Source of the DNA: Pelobates cultripes
Taxonomy: Eukaryota; Chordata; Amphibia; Anura; Pelobatidae
NCBI GenBank assembly: GCA_933207985.1
Contig: OW240912.1
Span: 103,938,287 to 104,002,286, forward strand
Direction of reading: 5' to 3'
Length of the DNA: 64,000 nucleotides
Under the pieces are notes generated by a model, which was not told the origin of the DNA, did not search any database, and saw nothing but the letters and a program-made list of their open reading frames with translations. Every line of letters starts with the position of its first letter. The stretch's first letter is position 1. Below are positions 33,146 to 44,782 of this stretch, piece after piece. A program made the position numbers and the translations under genes.

Positions 33146-34160
33146 TCATGTATAATGATAAGGAAAAGAAAATTATGGTTGGTATTAAACAATTTTCCTT
33201 ATAATATACTCAACAAATAGGTATTTCTACTGTGCCCTCTTTCTTTTCTTTCGTTAAAGTTTGAGTTACCTGTCAAGGACACCACACAAAAGAATACAAC
33301 TTTAATATTTTGGATGATATAATTACAGTTATGCAAGAAATATCAGAATACAGGTGATGTCCAGGTCTCCAATGTGAAGTTTGAAAAACACTGTTTTGAA
33401 ATGTAGTTGAGCCTCGGATGCTATAGTATGCTGTACAACACTGACACACAGTGGCAAAAAATATATTATCGGTTTTTCAAAATATTTTTTACTGAGTTTA
33501 CCTAGTTAATACTAATAGAAAAATGAATATCACAGGATGTGTAAATTACAAAAAATATATATATTATAAAGTTTAACAAGTGCAATTTATGTCCTGTCAA
33601 AAAGGTATAAATTGGTATACATTTTGTATAAATTAATAAACGTATGCTAAATATCAGAAAAATGTAGCATCCTTCTAAATAAAAAAAACTAGGAATGCAA
33701 ACCCAAATTAAAGCATTAATATTAACAGTACATAAACAAGGGTATACCCTGTATTTTATGTTGTCCTACATACAGTTGTGCTCAAAAGTTTGCATACCCT
33801 GGCAGAAATTGTGACATTTTGACATTGATTTTGAAAATATGACTGATCATGCAAAAAAAAATATTTTACTGAAGGAAAGTGGTCAAATGAAGCCATTTAT
33901 TATAACATAGTTGTTTGGCTCCTTTTTAAATCATAGTGATAACAGAAATCACCCAAATGGCCCTGATCAAAAATTTACATACCCTTGAATGTTTGGCCTT
34001 GTTACAGACACACAAGGTGACACACGCAGGTTAAAATGTCAATTAAAGGTTAATTTCCCAGAACTGTGGCTTTTTAAATTGCAATTAGTGTCTGTGTATA
34101 AATAGTCAGTGAGTTTGTTAGCTCTCATGTGGAGGCAAAGAGCAGACTAGATACTGAGCG

Positions 34161-35398
34161 ATGGGGAGTAGAAAGAACTGTCAAAAGACCTGCGTAACAT
34201 GGTAATGGAACGTTATAATGATGGAAAAGGGTCTAAAAAGATATCCAAAGCCTTGAACTCTTGATCTATAGCCAAGGTCAGGTAGACCAAGAAAGGTTTC
34301 AGCCACAACTGCCGGAAGAATTGTTTGGAATACAAAGAATAACCCACAGATAAGAGAAATATAGAAATACAGGAGAAATACAGGCTGCTCTGGGAAAAGA
34401 CGGTGTGGCTGCTAAAGGGATTCTCCAGTGCCAGGAAAACATTTGTTTTCCTGGCACTGCAGGACTCTGGAGTGGCCCTCTCCCTCCCGCCCCCCAACCC
34501 AAGTTGCTGAAGGGGTTAAAAACCCCTCAGTGACTTCCCGGAGCCCAGCGCCGATGTCCCGCCGCACTGGTTCAGGCTCCGCCTACTCTCCTCCCCCGCG
34601 ACGGGGGGAGACCTAATGTGCATGCATGGCAATGGCCGCGCACACGTATTAGACCTCCCCATAGGAAAGCATTAATCAATGCTTTCCTTTGGGGATTTCA
34701 GCGACACTGGAGGTCCTCACCTAGCGTGAGGACATCCAGTGTTGCTGAAAACACTTTTCGTGTTCTATGAACACGGAAGTCCCTCTAGTGGCTGTCTATG
34801 AAAACTGCAATAATAACACTTGCAGGGTTAAGGGTAGTGGGAATTGGCACCCAAACCACTCCAATGGGCAGAAGAGGTCTGGGTGCCTGGAGTGTCCCTT
34901 TAAAGGAGCACGACGATACATGAACAAAAATGAGCTGCATGACCGAGTTGCCACAAAGAAGCCTTTACTGCACCGATGCCAAAAAAAAGTCCGGTTACAA
35001 TATGCCAGACAACACCTTGACACGCCTCACAGCTTCTGGCACCCTGTAATTTGGAGTGACGAGACCAAAATGGAGCTTTATGGTCACAACCATAAGTGCT
35101 ATGTTTGGAGAGGGGTCAACAAGGCCTATAGTGAAAATAATACCATCTGTGAAGCATGGTGGTGGTTCACTGATGTTTGGGGCGGTTAGCTCTAAAGGCA
35201 TGGGGAATTTTGTGAAAATTGATGGCAAGATGAAGTCTCCTGATCTTAATATCATCGAGCCACACTGGTAAGATCTCAAACATGTGGTACATGCAAGACG
35301 ACTAAAGACTTTGCATGACCTGGAGGCATTTTGCCAAGACGAATGGGCAGCTATACCACCTGCAAGAATTAGGGGCCTCATAGACAACTATTACAAAT
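34161..35398 (+). pseudogene. Tc1-like transposase, dead
   Basis: The N-terminal DNA-binding HTH region (ELSKDLRNMVMERYND, then GSKKISKALN) appears near 34178-34262 in a frame shifted from the ATG at 34161. After the MITE, the catalytic region resumes with HRCQKKVRLQYARQHL and the first catalytic block VIWSDETK. Then come KHGGGSLMFGAVSSKG (shifted frame) and SPDLNIIEPHW. The segment that normally holds the second catalytic aspartate (the NDPKH region) is absent between KIDGKM and KSPDLN, so there is an internal deletion as well as frameshifts and stops. The enzyme cannot be functional. Confidence 0.85.
34413..34912. mobile_element. T2/Kolobok-like MITE inserted in the Tc1 transposase
   Basis: The left end is (T)TAAAGGGATTCTCCAG and the right end is CTGGAGTGTCCCTTTAA. 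The core shares 'cataggaaagcatt' and 'ctctagtggctgtc' with 31779-32251. It interrupts the transposase reading. Confidence 0.75.
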
Positions 35399-36084
35399 GA
35401 CTGCATGCTGTCATTTATGCCAAAGGGGGCAATACACAGTATTAAGAACTAAGGGTATGCAGAGACTTTTGAACATGGATCATTTCATTTTATTCTTTGT
35501 TGCCATGTTTTGTAATGATTGTGCCATGCTGTTATAACCTACAGTTGAATATGAATCCCATAAGAAATAAAAGAAATGTGTTTTGCCTGCTCGTTCATGT
35601 ACATATATTACCAATTCTCCAAGGGTATGCAAACTTTTGAGCACAACTGTACAGCAATTGTGCATCTCTTTATTTTTGCTTATACCTTCATAACAATAAC
35701 ATTTTTTTTAAAGGATCAACCAACCATCTAGACAGCAAATTTACAACAATGAGTTATATCTGTAACTCACTACTTTCATGAATCCTACATAGTATACATT
35801 TTCCATGGACATCAATCAAAACCATGCTTTGATTCAAATAGTCATAAAAACATTAGAGATTGTTCAGGTAAAAAAATAATCAGTGATGGCTCACCCTTGC
35901 ACTGTGTGTAAGCCGAGCATCACAGAAAACTATAATTCGCAAATATCTGCATTACCAAATTTAGTCAACATTTACCTCTGCCTTTTGTAACCTCAGCTGC
36001 GGCATACTTAGAACGCAAAATGTCTCCCACAGAAATATTATTTTCTGGCTTTAGAATCATTGAACTTCTCAAAATTGGGATGTC

Positions 36085-36385
36085 CTACAAAAGACCTTGA
36101 TGACCACAACTGACTACCTATTCTCCCCCCACCATCCCCCCTCCTATCCTACACCTTCTTATTTTCATACCTCACCTGGACTACCTTGCTTCACTTACTC
36201 TCTTCTCCCATTCTAAATATTGAAAACTGTTGACAATGTTTCTTACAAAAATATGATGTTCATTACTGCTTTTATAACGATGTTCTACCTACTTTACACT
36301 GTGACAATATTATGGATGTGACAACTGTTATGTATCAATGTATACAACTGTGAACTTGAAAATTCATAATAAAAAATTTTAGTAA
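36085..36385 (+). mobile_element. Possible LINE 3' end
   Basis: A C-rich then AT-rich segment ending in 'aataaaaaattttagt', resembling an L1/Tx1 3' UTR with a short A-rich tail. Weak evidence. Confidence 0.3.
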
Positions 36386-36437
36386 AACAGGGATGCCTCT
36401 GCTTTTGATTTTACTGCATTATAGTAATTATTATTAC

Positions 36438-36524
36438 CTCTTCTGCATCAGGTGTAAATTCTTTTCTCTTGGGCGGCTGTCCAGCTCCGGGCCGAAATGC
36501 TCCCATAGGGATGTTGATATTGGC
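36438..36524 (-). CDS. smpx: smpx coding exon 2
   Basis: Exactly 87 bases (29 codons) between the acceptor TTTCAATTAG (ending 36525) and the donor GAAGAG/GTAATA (36438/36437). The translation includes [19 protein letters not shown], the signature N-terminal half of SMPX, and ends in acidic EFTPDAEE. Phase 0 on both sides matches exons 1 and 3. The exon is free of stops in this frame and is surrounded by repeats on both sides. Confidence 0.95.
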
Positions 36525-37539
36525 CTAATTGAAAGCACAGAAATGTATATATCATTAAATATCGATAATACAGGCTAGTGTGATACTGTGATACAATTCT
36601 AGTCACTAATGTACAGTTTTGCATTTGCAAAAATCCCATAAATAATTATATTCAAACTTTTGTGAAAAGAATAATATAAAATGCACAAGGGTCACATGCA
36701 GTGATGTAACGTAACATAGAGCAACACTGACATATAAATACAAATACATCTGCAATTGAATTAGTGGTGGGAGACCGAGAAATTAAGTGAATGCATGGAG
36801 GTAAGTCAGACATTATTCTCCTGTTCATTACAAGGAATAACCTGCATGGACGATGTCACCAGACATGCAATCTGGGCCAGCTTAATATAGGCGTGGGTGG
36901 AGCTCCAGGCTCATTCTGCTGTAATACGTTGACACTCCTTGATAATCTGTCAATATTGCTGCTAGCTCCTCACTCTTATCTTGATTGAGCTCTGGGTGAG
37001 CTGCAGACTATGGCTAAACTTCTGATGTCATTAGGGGATGTCTTTGCAGTCTGCAGCCAATCAGCTTGTAGGAATGAGGTTGATATGGGCATGCTGCTGT
37101 AGACTGCAGGGAGGAGAGGGATACAGCTACTGCATGGTTAGTTTGGAAATAACTATTATACATTTACACACTACAACATCATATTCCTCCAATTTAAGGC
37201 TCTCCTGCTGTGGTCTACAGCTGTCATGCTGAGCCTTTTTTTTTTTTTAAATATTCATTTTATTGAGGCACAATATTACGGTACAGAATGAAGACATAGG
37301 TTATTGTGAGTAAAGTCAAGTCAAGTATACAGTGGCATCTTACATAGTAACCTGGAGCATATCTGCCTCATTGTTATAGAGTAAAACAAGTTAGTGCTAT
37401 TAGACATACTGTTAGGCTAGGAAGGCTTCATTGTCCCCCCCTCACTATTATTAGAATGAGGGGGGTAGGTAGGGATTTATTTATTGGAGGAATGGGGATG
37501 ACTAGGGGCTCGGGGACCCCTAGTCACTGAAAGGGGGGG

Positions 37540-37870
37540 ATTTTAAACTTGGCCCCCAACAGCCACTCGGGGGTGGGGACCTGGGGGGTAACAATATTGT
37601 TGTTAATGGCCCCCACCTGCTGCTCAGGGGTGGGGACCTGGGGGGGAACAATAGGTCCCCCCTCTTATTGTTGTTTATGGCCCCCATCTGCCGCTCAGGG
37701 GTGGGGGCTGGGGGGAACAATAGGTCCCCCCTCTTATTGTTGTTAAGGGCCCCCACCCGCCGCTCAGGGGTGGGGGCCAAGGGGGGAGGCAATAGGTCTC
37801 CCCCCATCTTACTGTTAAGGGCCCCCACCTGCCGCTCAGGGGTGGAGGCCAGGGGGGAGGACTCGGCACA
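37540..37870. repeat. G/C-rich tandem array
   Basis: About five units of ~70 bases with 'ctcaggggtggggg', 'aacaataggtccccc' and 'ttattgttgtt'. It is the same family as 15840-16205, and the ORFs on both strands are artefacts of the repeat. Confidence 0.85.
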
Positions 37871-38504
37871 GGTGGGGGCTGGTAGGACAATTGTGTTTTT
37901 GTGTTTAGTTTTTTTAACAGTGAGCAGACACATTGTATATTTTGTGTGTGGATAATAGGGCATTCCACAGAAGTGTTTAGAGTTGCTGTTATCTATTTAT
38001 CCAGTACAGCACTGTTTGATAGATCTCACAAGATCATGTGTGGTAAGTTACCCCCCATTTTTAATATATTTTACTAAGCACTCCACTAATAGGTGCAGGT
38101 TTTCCCTACACCACCCTACACATGATATATTTTGGGTGTGGATAAGAGGATATTCCACACAAGTGTTTAGAGCTGCTGTTATCTATTTATCCAGTTCAGC
38201 ACATTTTGACACACACCCCTCCTGAATAGGAGGTGTATGAGACTATAGAGCCCCAGGTATGGGCAGTGTGTACTGGGTCATACAGAGTCCTCAGTAATGT
38301 GCAGTGTATATGGGAGTATGTAAAGGAGATTTTGGGAGAGGTAGTGGTAGAAAGAAAATGTCAGAGTAAAAGACACTGGAAATACCCTTTATACATACAA
38401 TAGACACATTAAATGCACTGGTATGTCATACACAATATGCACATATATTGTATACATCACACCTTAAAACTGGATATGCATCATAGACATCACATATGTA
38501 CACT

Positions 38505-40075
38505 GATCAGCTACAACATTAATACCAGCTGGCTAATATCATGCAGGTCTCCCTCATGCTGCCAAAACAGCTCTGATGCATTGAAGCATGGACTCCACAA
38601 GATCTCTGAACATGTCCTGTGCTATCTGACACCAAGACATTAGCAGCAGATCCTTTAAGTCCTGCAAGTTGTGAGGTAGGGCCTTCATGAATCTGATTTT
38701 TTGTTACAGCAAATACCGCAGATGCTCAATCAGATTGAGATTTGGGGAATTTGGAGACAAAGTGTTGACCTTGAACTCTATGTCAACGTCCTCAAACCAT
38801 GCCTGAACAAGTTTTGCAGTATGGCAGGATGCATTATTCTCCTGAAAGAGACCACTGCCATCAGGGAACACCATTGCCATGATGGGGTGAACATGGTATG
38901 CAACAATCTCCAGGTGGTACATGTCAAAGTAACATCCACATGATTGCCAGGTCCCAGGTTTTCCCAGTAGAACATTGTCCAGAGCATAACTCTCCTCCCC
39001 AGTTAAACAATACACACACCCGACTATTCCATCGGATCTAAAAGAAAACGTGATTCATCAGACCAGGCAACCTTCTTCCACCATTGAAGATGCTTGTTTT
39101 AGCGGTGGGCAGGTGTCATTATGGGTGCTCTGACCGGTCCACTACTACGCAACCCCATACCGTGATGCACTGACAGCTTTGTAATGAAATATATTTAATG
39201 ACCTTTAAATATCTGATGTGTTATAGGATTTTATCTTTGTAATATGAATATTATAAGTCTTTATATTAGTTGAAATTAATTTAATTTCAAACTACTTTCA
39301 GACACAGGAACTAAGAGGCCCTATCTATTCATCTAGTATTACAGACTTTCATTGTATATCAATGATCATCACATATGGTTCTAGTTTAGATAAAGATTGA
39401 TGAAGGCCTGTTGATATTAACCTTTGACCCAGCTTTGCAAGCCAGACCAATTTCTGAAGGCATTCATTTAACGATGTATATAGTAATGCCCTTTGTGTAA
39501 ATTATATTTTACCGCCCAAATATAACGTATGGCTTTAATCAAAGATTGGATATAATGATTACTAAGCCCCCGCTCTTTTTTTCTATAATTGCCACATATC
39601 TTAAAGGTATCCTATAACCTTATGTATACGCCCCTAAGTAACTGAATGTTAGACATATAAAAACTTTGCAGTTAGGAATTCTTTACCAATACTGTTTAAC
39701 ATCAACCTTGGATATGATCTAGAAGTGAAATACATTGCTTTATTGGTCCAGATGTGTGCAAAGACTTTATGCTATTTTTAGATGGTGTGTATGTTTGAAT
39801 AAATATACATGTTTGGCTGCAAGACACTCTGATTCGATTATTAGAATACTGGTACAAAACAACACAAAACAGCTAATTTCCTACATCTAACATGACAAGC
39901 ATTAAGTTTTTCAGCAATTTCAGCTACAGCAGCTCTCATGTGTGATTGAACCAGAAGGGCTAGCCTTGGATCTCTATAGGCATCAGTGATCATTTGGGAC
40001 CCATGACCCTGACGCTGGTTCGTCAGTTGTCCTTCCTTGCACCACTTTTGGCATTGATGCAATGTTTTCCTATGG
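38505..40075 (-). mobile_element. Old Tc1-like transposon relic, interrupted
   Basis: Minus-strand translation gives Tc1 transposase pieces (ALDNVLLGKPG, ENNASCHTAKL, SPNSPNLNLIEHL) at 39015-38704. The N-terminal DNA-binding part follows at 40075-39870 (AAVAEIAEKLNA, QRQGHGS). Stops and frameshifts are present. A 690-base insertion (39179-39868) splits it. The left end begins 'cactgatcagctacaacatt', a familiar Tc1-family terminus. Confidence 0.75.
39179..39868 (+). mobile_element. 690-bp insertion in the Tc1 relic, 6-bp TSD
   Basis: ACAGCT is duplicated at 39173-39178 and 39869-39874. The inserted DNA ends in an A-rich run ('caaaacaacacaaaa'), suggesting a retroposed sequence. It is AT-rich with no coding capacity, and the family was not recognised. 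Confidence 0.5.
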
Positions 40076-40286
40076 AGAAGCTTTAATGCGGATGTTGTGA
40101 GTGTCTCGCACATGCATTAGATCCCATAATCGCCGTGCCACTGCTTGAGGAAGAGACCAAGCCAGAGCCGAGGAGATATTGGCACTGGATTTAAAGGTAA
40201 AAAAACCAAAAAATAGTTTTTAACCCTTTACACGTTGGACAGTTGCCTAATACGTTAGGCAAAGGGACACTATAGTGTTAGGGATA
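39994..40286. repeat. Chimeric Tc1/MITE segment, copy 1
   Basis: Starts in Tc1 sequence ('gggacccatgaccctgacg'), switches near 40055 to MITE-like sequence and ends at 'tatagtgttagggata'. A near-identical copy lies at 42278-42575. This copy sits in its natural Tc1 context. Confidence 0.85.
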
Positions 40287-41344
40287 CAAATTTGTATTCC
40301 AAAATATATATCATTCTCTTAAATCTAACTCTAGTCACTATCTTCCTGACAGCCGCTAGAGGCACTTCCTCCTCCAGACTACCTAAAACCCTGGGAAAGC
40401 TTGGATGTGCATACAGCACTTGCCGCACATATGCATCAGTTTAACACTGGATTGGCCCTCGGCACAAGAGTCAGATAGTGTTGCAAAAGGAGTCTCAGCA
40501 TTGGAGGTTTTTATATGAAGCAGGGGGGAACTTAAAGAAAACCTGCAACTAGGGTACATGTTTATATTCCTAACCCTATATTGTTCCATTAATTAGACAA
40601 AGTTAAAAAAGAGTTTTCAAACAGTTGTATATCCAAATGGAGATGAAAGGAACATGTAGATTGTCACTAATAGATTTGTCCACTCTCCCTCTGGGCAACT
40701 TTAGTCTGCTTCCCAGATCATACCTCACTCTTGTCTCCATGTGACATACATGTTTAATATTAAGTTCCTCTTGGGAATGTCTGAGTATTTTGTAGTGAAA
40801 GCATGTTTCATAGTCCGCTGCCATTAGGATATTGACAGGAAATGCAAATGTTAAATTATAATATAACATATCTTTAAATGATACATGAATGCATTATTGA
40901 TTGGAGCCTCAATGTACTATTTTGTCTCTAACATAGCCATAAAACCAATTACATTAAAATGTAACAATCCCTTTGACATTTGTGCAATTATCTGTTCTTA
41001 TGTGCTGCAGGTTATATACTGCAGAGATATTTTTACTTTTTTACTTGTCCTCAATTAAAGCTAATTTTAATGTCATTTTGTGAGGAGGGCTGACTAGCTG
41101 AAGACAGAATGCAGCACTATTAAATATCCTTCACTGCATAAGGCTTCTCTGTGGCTTTTTTTGCTCACACAAGAGCTCTGCAGCACAACTCTGCATATTA
41201 GCACCCTGGTTGGCTGTCCTGTAGGTTTATATAAAAAAGAAAGCTTCTGGTTTCTGCAGCCATCTTAGCTGGCTGCGTTTCACCTCAGCTCCGAAACTCA
41301 CCTCCAATCCGACGCCCTGGAGCCATGCTTACTGGTTCCAGGAG

Positions 41345-42142
41345 GTGCTCTGGCACTGTGTGCTCCCAGGTGGTCGGAGGGTGCCATCGGAGATTCGGGA
41401 AGAGGCCAGAATAGCCTCAAAACGTTACGGGGACCTGCCAGAACTCAAGGCCTATGTGATAGGCCACGCTAGCATGCATCACGGTGCGGCCTGCATCAGG
41501 AAAACCCAGGGTTGGTGTCAGAGAGCAGAGGTGGCCTGTGGGAAGGTGCCACACGAGGTGCTTGCAGTGCAATTTACTGCTACTTTTCACCCAACCGTGA
41601 GTAGTGATGCCTATCTCGTATCAGCCCAGGACTCCTACTGCTGGCTCCTCTGTCTCCCTTACACTGCTTGTGCCACTCTAAGGAACTGTGTCTCACAGGC
41701 CAGTCTCTCACACTATACTGTCACCTACCGCATTAACTTATTTTCCGCAGTCTCAAGCAATACTCTCAGTATATACACACTACACACACTGTATTCACTT
41801 TACGCACACTACACACACACTGCATTCACTTTACGCACACTACACACACTGCATTCACTTTACACACACTGCATTCACTTTACGCACACTGCATTCACTA
41901 TACACACACCACACTCACTAAACACACACTACAAAAACACACACTCTGCATTCATTATATACACACTACACAAACACTCACTGCATTCACTATACACACT
42001 ACACAAACACACTGCATCCACAACACACACACTACACAAACACACACAGCTCCCCTGTCTAAATATACTTCATCCACTACACGTGGCATGTATATTTTGT
42101 GCATTTAGCTTTAGAAATTTATTTATTTTTTTTAAATGGTAA
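41345..42142 (+). CDS. Unidentified 265-codon ORF, partly low complexity
   Basis: The first ~130 codons are of normal composition (for example REEARIASKRYGDLPELKA and RAEVACGKVPHEVLAVQF). The second half translates an 'acacactgcattcacttt' microsatellite (about 41760-42060) and is surely not a real protein. GC content is higher in 41260-41600 than around it. The N-terminal half could be a fragment of a retroelement or captured gene, but I recognise no domain, see no splice sites of note, and would not assume it is expressed. Confidence 0.25.
   Translation: MLWHCVLPGGRRVPSEIREEARIASKRYGDLPELKAYVIGHASMHHGAACIRKTQGWCQRAEVACGKVPHEVLAVQFTATFHPTVSSDAYLVSAQDSYCWLLCLPYTACATLRNCVSQASLSHYTVTYRINLFSAVSSNTLSIYTLHTLYSLYAHYTHTAFTLRTLHTLHSLYTHCIHFTHTAFTIHTPHSLNTHYKNTHSAFIIYTLHKHSLHSLYTLHKHTASTTHTLHKHTQLPCLNILHPLHVACIFCAFSFRNLFIFFKW
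41760..42055. repeat. CA-rich tandem array
   Basis: Units such as 'ctttacgcacactacacaca' and 'cactgcatt' repeat irregularly. Confidence 0.85.
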
Positions 42143-42280
42143 ATGTACAGAATATCGGTAAGTTATCGGCTATCGGTCTGAAAGTTCACAGATTATCGGT
42201 ATCAGCTCTACAAAATCTATATCGGTCGATCCCTAGTAGCTGCTGCCCAAATTTTGGAATGGCGCTCCTGCAGAAAATTG
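42060..42280. repeat. 221-bp direct repeat X (hAT-like end inside)
   Basis: Nearly identical to 42574-42794. It contains 'tatcggtcgatccctag', the inverse of a TAGGGATCGACCGATA-type hAT terminus, and several ATCGG words. Confidence 0.9.
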
Positions 42281-42575
42281 GGACCCATGACCCTGACGCT
42301 GGTTCGTCAGTTGTCCTTCCTTGCACCACTTTTGGCATTGATGCAATGTTTTCCTATGGAGAAGCTTTAATGCGGATGTTGTGAGTGTCTCGCACATGCA
42401 TTAGATCCCATAATCGCCGTGCCACTGCTTGAGGAAGAGACCAAGCCAGAGCCGAGGAGATATTGGCACTGGATTTAAAGGTAAAAAAACCAAAAAATAG
42501 TTTTTAACCCTTTACACGTTGGACAGTTGCGGGGCCTAATATGTTAGGCAAAGGGACACTATAGTGTTAGGGATA
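42278..42575. repeat. Chimeric Tc1/MITE segment, copy 2
   Basis: A near-identical copy of 39994-40286 with a 5-base insertion at about 42531-42535. It is sandwiched between the two 221-base X repeats, and it contains the same Tc1-to-MITE junction. Confidence 0.9.
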
Positions 42576-42794
42576 AATATACTTCATCCACTACACGTGG
42601 CATGTATATTTTGTGCATTTAGCTTTAGAAATTGTTTTTTTTTTTTTAAATGGTAAATGTACAGAATATCGGTAAGTTATCGGCTATCGGTCTGAAAGTT
42701 CACAGATTATCGGTATCGGCTCTAAAAAATCTATATCGGTCGATCCCTAGTAGCTGCTGCCCAAATTTTGGAGTGGCGCTCCTGCAGAAAATTG
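42574..42794. repeat. 221-bp direct repeat X'
   Basis: Second copy of X (42060-42280), with only a few base changes. It begins and ends at the same bases as X ('taaatatacttc' to 'gaaaattg'). Confidence 0.9.
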
Positions 42795-43649
42795 CACTTA
42801 CGTACATCTACAATAAATATTGCACTGTGACTCACTCTGCATGACAATGGGATGTAGTAGCTGTCTGCATGTTCTATACAGTTTGCCAAGCTTTGCATGC
42901 TCTATCACTGGATTTTCTGCTTTTCTGCCAGCATGCATGGCCCCTCAACCAGCTGACCAACTTATGTTAAAGGGATACAATAATTAACTGCTTGCCAAGT
43001 CCACGCACTCCCTGCAGAACTGTACTTTTCCTCTGTTTCTCTGTCATAATATTTGCAGTTATCGGTAATGCCAATTTATTAAGTGATTTTTCAGTGAACT
43101 CCCCAGACCCAGCCCTAGTTGCAGAGAACATTTCCGAATACTTAAGTGGCCGTGGTATCAGAATTGGTCACTTCTCCGAGATTCCTGTGCCACTCTGAAG
43201 GCCTGAATTCTATACATTTCAATCCTTAAGGTTTTTCTCTGCTACCTGTCATCAGTCTATCACCTGTCAACGGATTCCGGCCTTCAGCTTGTCACATCAC
43301 TCTTGACCTGGTTCCAGACATTTTTTTGGGCTGGTTTGTTTTTCTTCAATCTTTTGCTTCTTCCATTACTTCACTTTGCTCTGAATTCCGTCCTCCCCTC
43401 ACCCCAGTCATCTTGCTTCCTCTGACATTTCCCTCACCATGACACATCCAACTCCACTAACCATTTTCATCGGACAATCCACAACATTCACCTAGCTGAT
43501 TGCACTATTCGCACACCCTACCTAATGCAGTCATTTTCCCTGACTGTTCTCACATGATTTGGACTTCTCCACTAAAATAGCACTTACATATTCCCACCTC
43601 TCTCCATAGTCTTGTCTTTCCTCGTGTTCTTTCTCTCTGCTCAACCATC

Positions 43650-44445
43650 ATGGACAAATTTATTGACAAAGCTCCTTCGAAATAGTCCCAGGGTAAGCCA
43701 CAAAGCCAAGAAGCCACATCTTTGGGAACCTGTGCCTCCCTCCACGCCTCACATCTCTCCAACAGATTCAGTGGTGGAGGAGGGTCCCTCTCAACAGCAT
43801 TTCTAAGCTTCCTATATTTCACAACATGCTTCTGAGACGGCAAGGGAAGTCTCCAACCTTCTTAAACCAATCTTTGAGTCTCAATTTAAGGATCTCAAGG
43901 AATCCATTGACAGTGCCTTTCATCTTCTTCACACTCATTCCTCTCAACTCACGATGTTGGAAACAAGACAGAGCACCACTAATGACTTGGAGAACGGGAG
44001 CAGGCACAGCAACCTTAGATTTGTTGGCTTCCCAGAGTCCTTGAGGTCAGTTGACTTAATTCCCACTCTTCAATCTTGTATCTGGGACACTTTACAAATC
44101 GCATCCTCTTCTGAAGCTCTTCTCGTTATTGAGAGGGCACACAGGCTTAGACCGGACAGACCGGGCAAAGCCTCAAGACCTCGGCTTATCATAGCAAAAT
44201 TACTCAACTTTTATGACACTATCCATATCTTAGCAGCATTCAAAGCCTTAGATATTCCCACTTATCAGGGGAATAAAATATTGATCTTTAAAGATTATTC
44301 AGCGCAAGTCACTCAAAGGCGAAAGGCATTTATACCCATTTGCTCAGAGCTATACAAGAGAGGGATTCATTTTTGCTTTTCTCTACCCTGCCACTCTTCG
44401 CCTACAGATTGCCAATCGTACTCTCTCCACCTCATTGGTGGCTGA
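43650..44445 (+). pseudogene. Tx1/L1-type LINE ORF1, degraded
   Basis: Starts near the ATG at 43650 (MDKFIDKAPSK followed by a stop). From 43954 a 163-codon frame shows the ORF1 RNA-binding and C-terminal domain: LRFVGFPES, ALLVIERAHRLRPD, RPRLIIAKLLNFYD, YQGNKILIFKDYSAQVTQRR, ELYKRGIHFCFSLP. The upstream coiled-coil part is broken by stops and frame changes. ORF2 follows from about 44783 on the same strand. Confidence 0.8.
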
Positions 44446-44782
44446 GGTGTTCGAGTTCCTTCAGGATGTCATGCCGGACTGGGACAAAGACTCGCTGAGT
44501 CGCCCCTCCCCTAATCGTGAGGAACAGTAAGATAATTGTTCTCATTCTCTTTTGGTTCCAACCACTGTATATAATTTCAGCCTCTAGGCACTGTTCATGC
44601 TGGACTCGCTGTGCACCCCACTTGCTCCATCCCTGGGACTTGTCAGTCTGCTCGGGCTGGGACAGATGGAACCCCAAACATATGCATTCCTGTGTAATCA
44701 AATACGGTCCACGCCGTGGTATCGGCTAGCCAAGAATGTCTCAATCATCACACATTTCACCTGCTCCCCCTCTCAAGTTCCT

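Larger units (their letters stand above)
33773..35649 (+). mobile_element. Tc1/mariner-type transposon, interrupted
   Basis: TA flanks both ends (33771-33772 and 35650-35651). The inverted termini are CAGTTGTGCTCAAAAGTTTG on the left and its inverse on the right, extended by 'cataccc'/'gggtatg'. Without the 500-base MITE at 34413-34912 the length is about 1.38 kb, close to a complete Tc1-like element. Confidence 0.88.
23215..36437 (-). other. smpx: smpx intron between coding exons 2 and 3
   Basis: A 13,223-base intron with a GT donor at 36437 and an AG acceptor at 23215. It is filled with hAT, T2-like, Tc1 and TIR elements listed separately. The remaining stretches, such as 23270-24770, 25340-26700 and 28220-29890, are AT-rich with short microsatellites ((TA)n at 28420-28458 and 29045-29108) and no gene. 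Confidence 0.88.
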
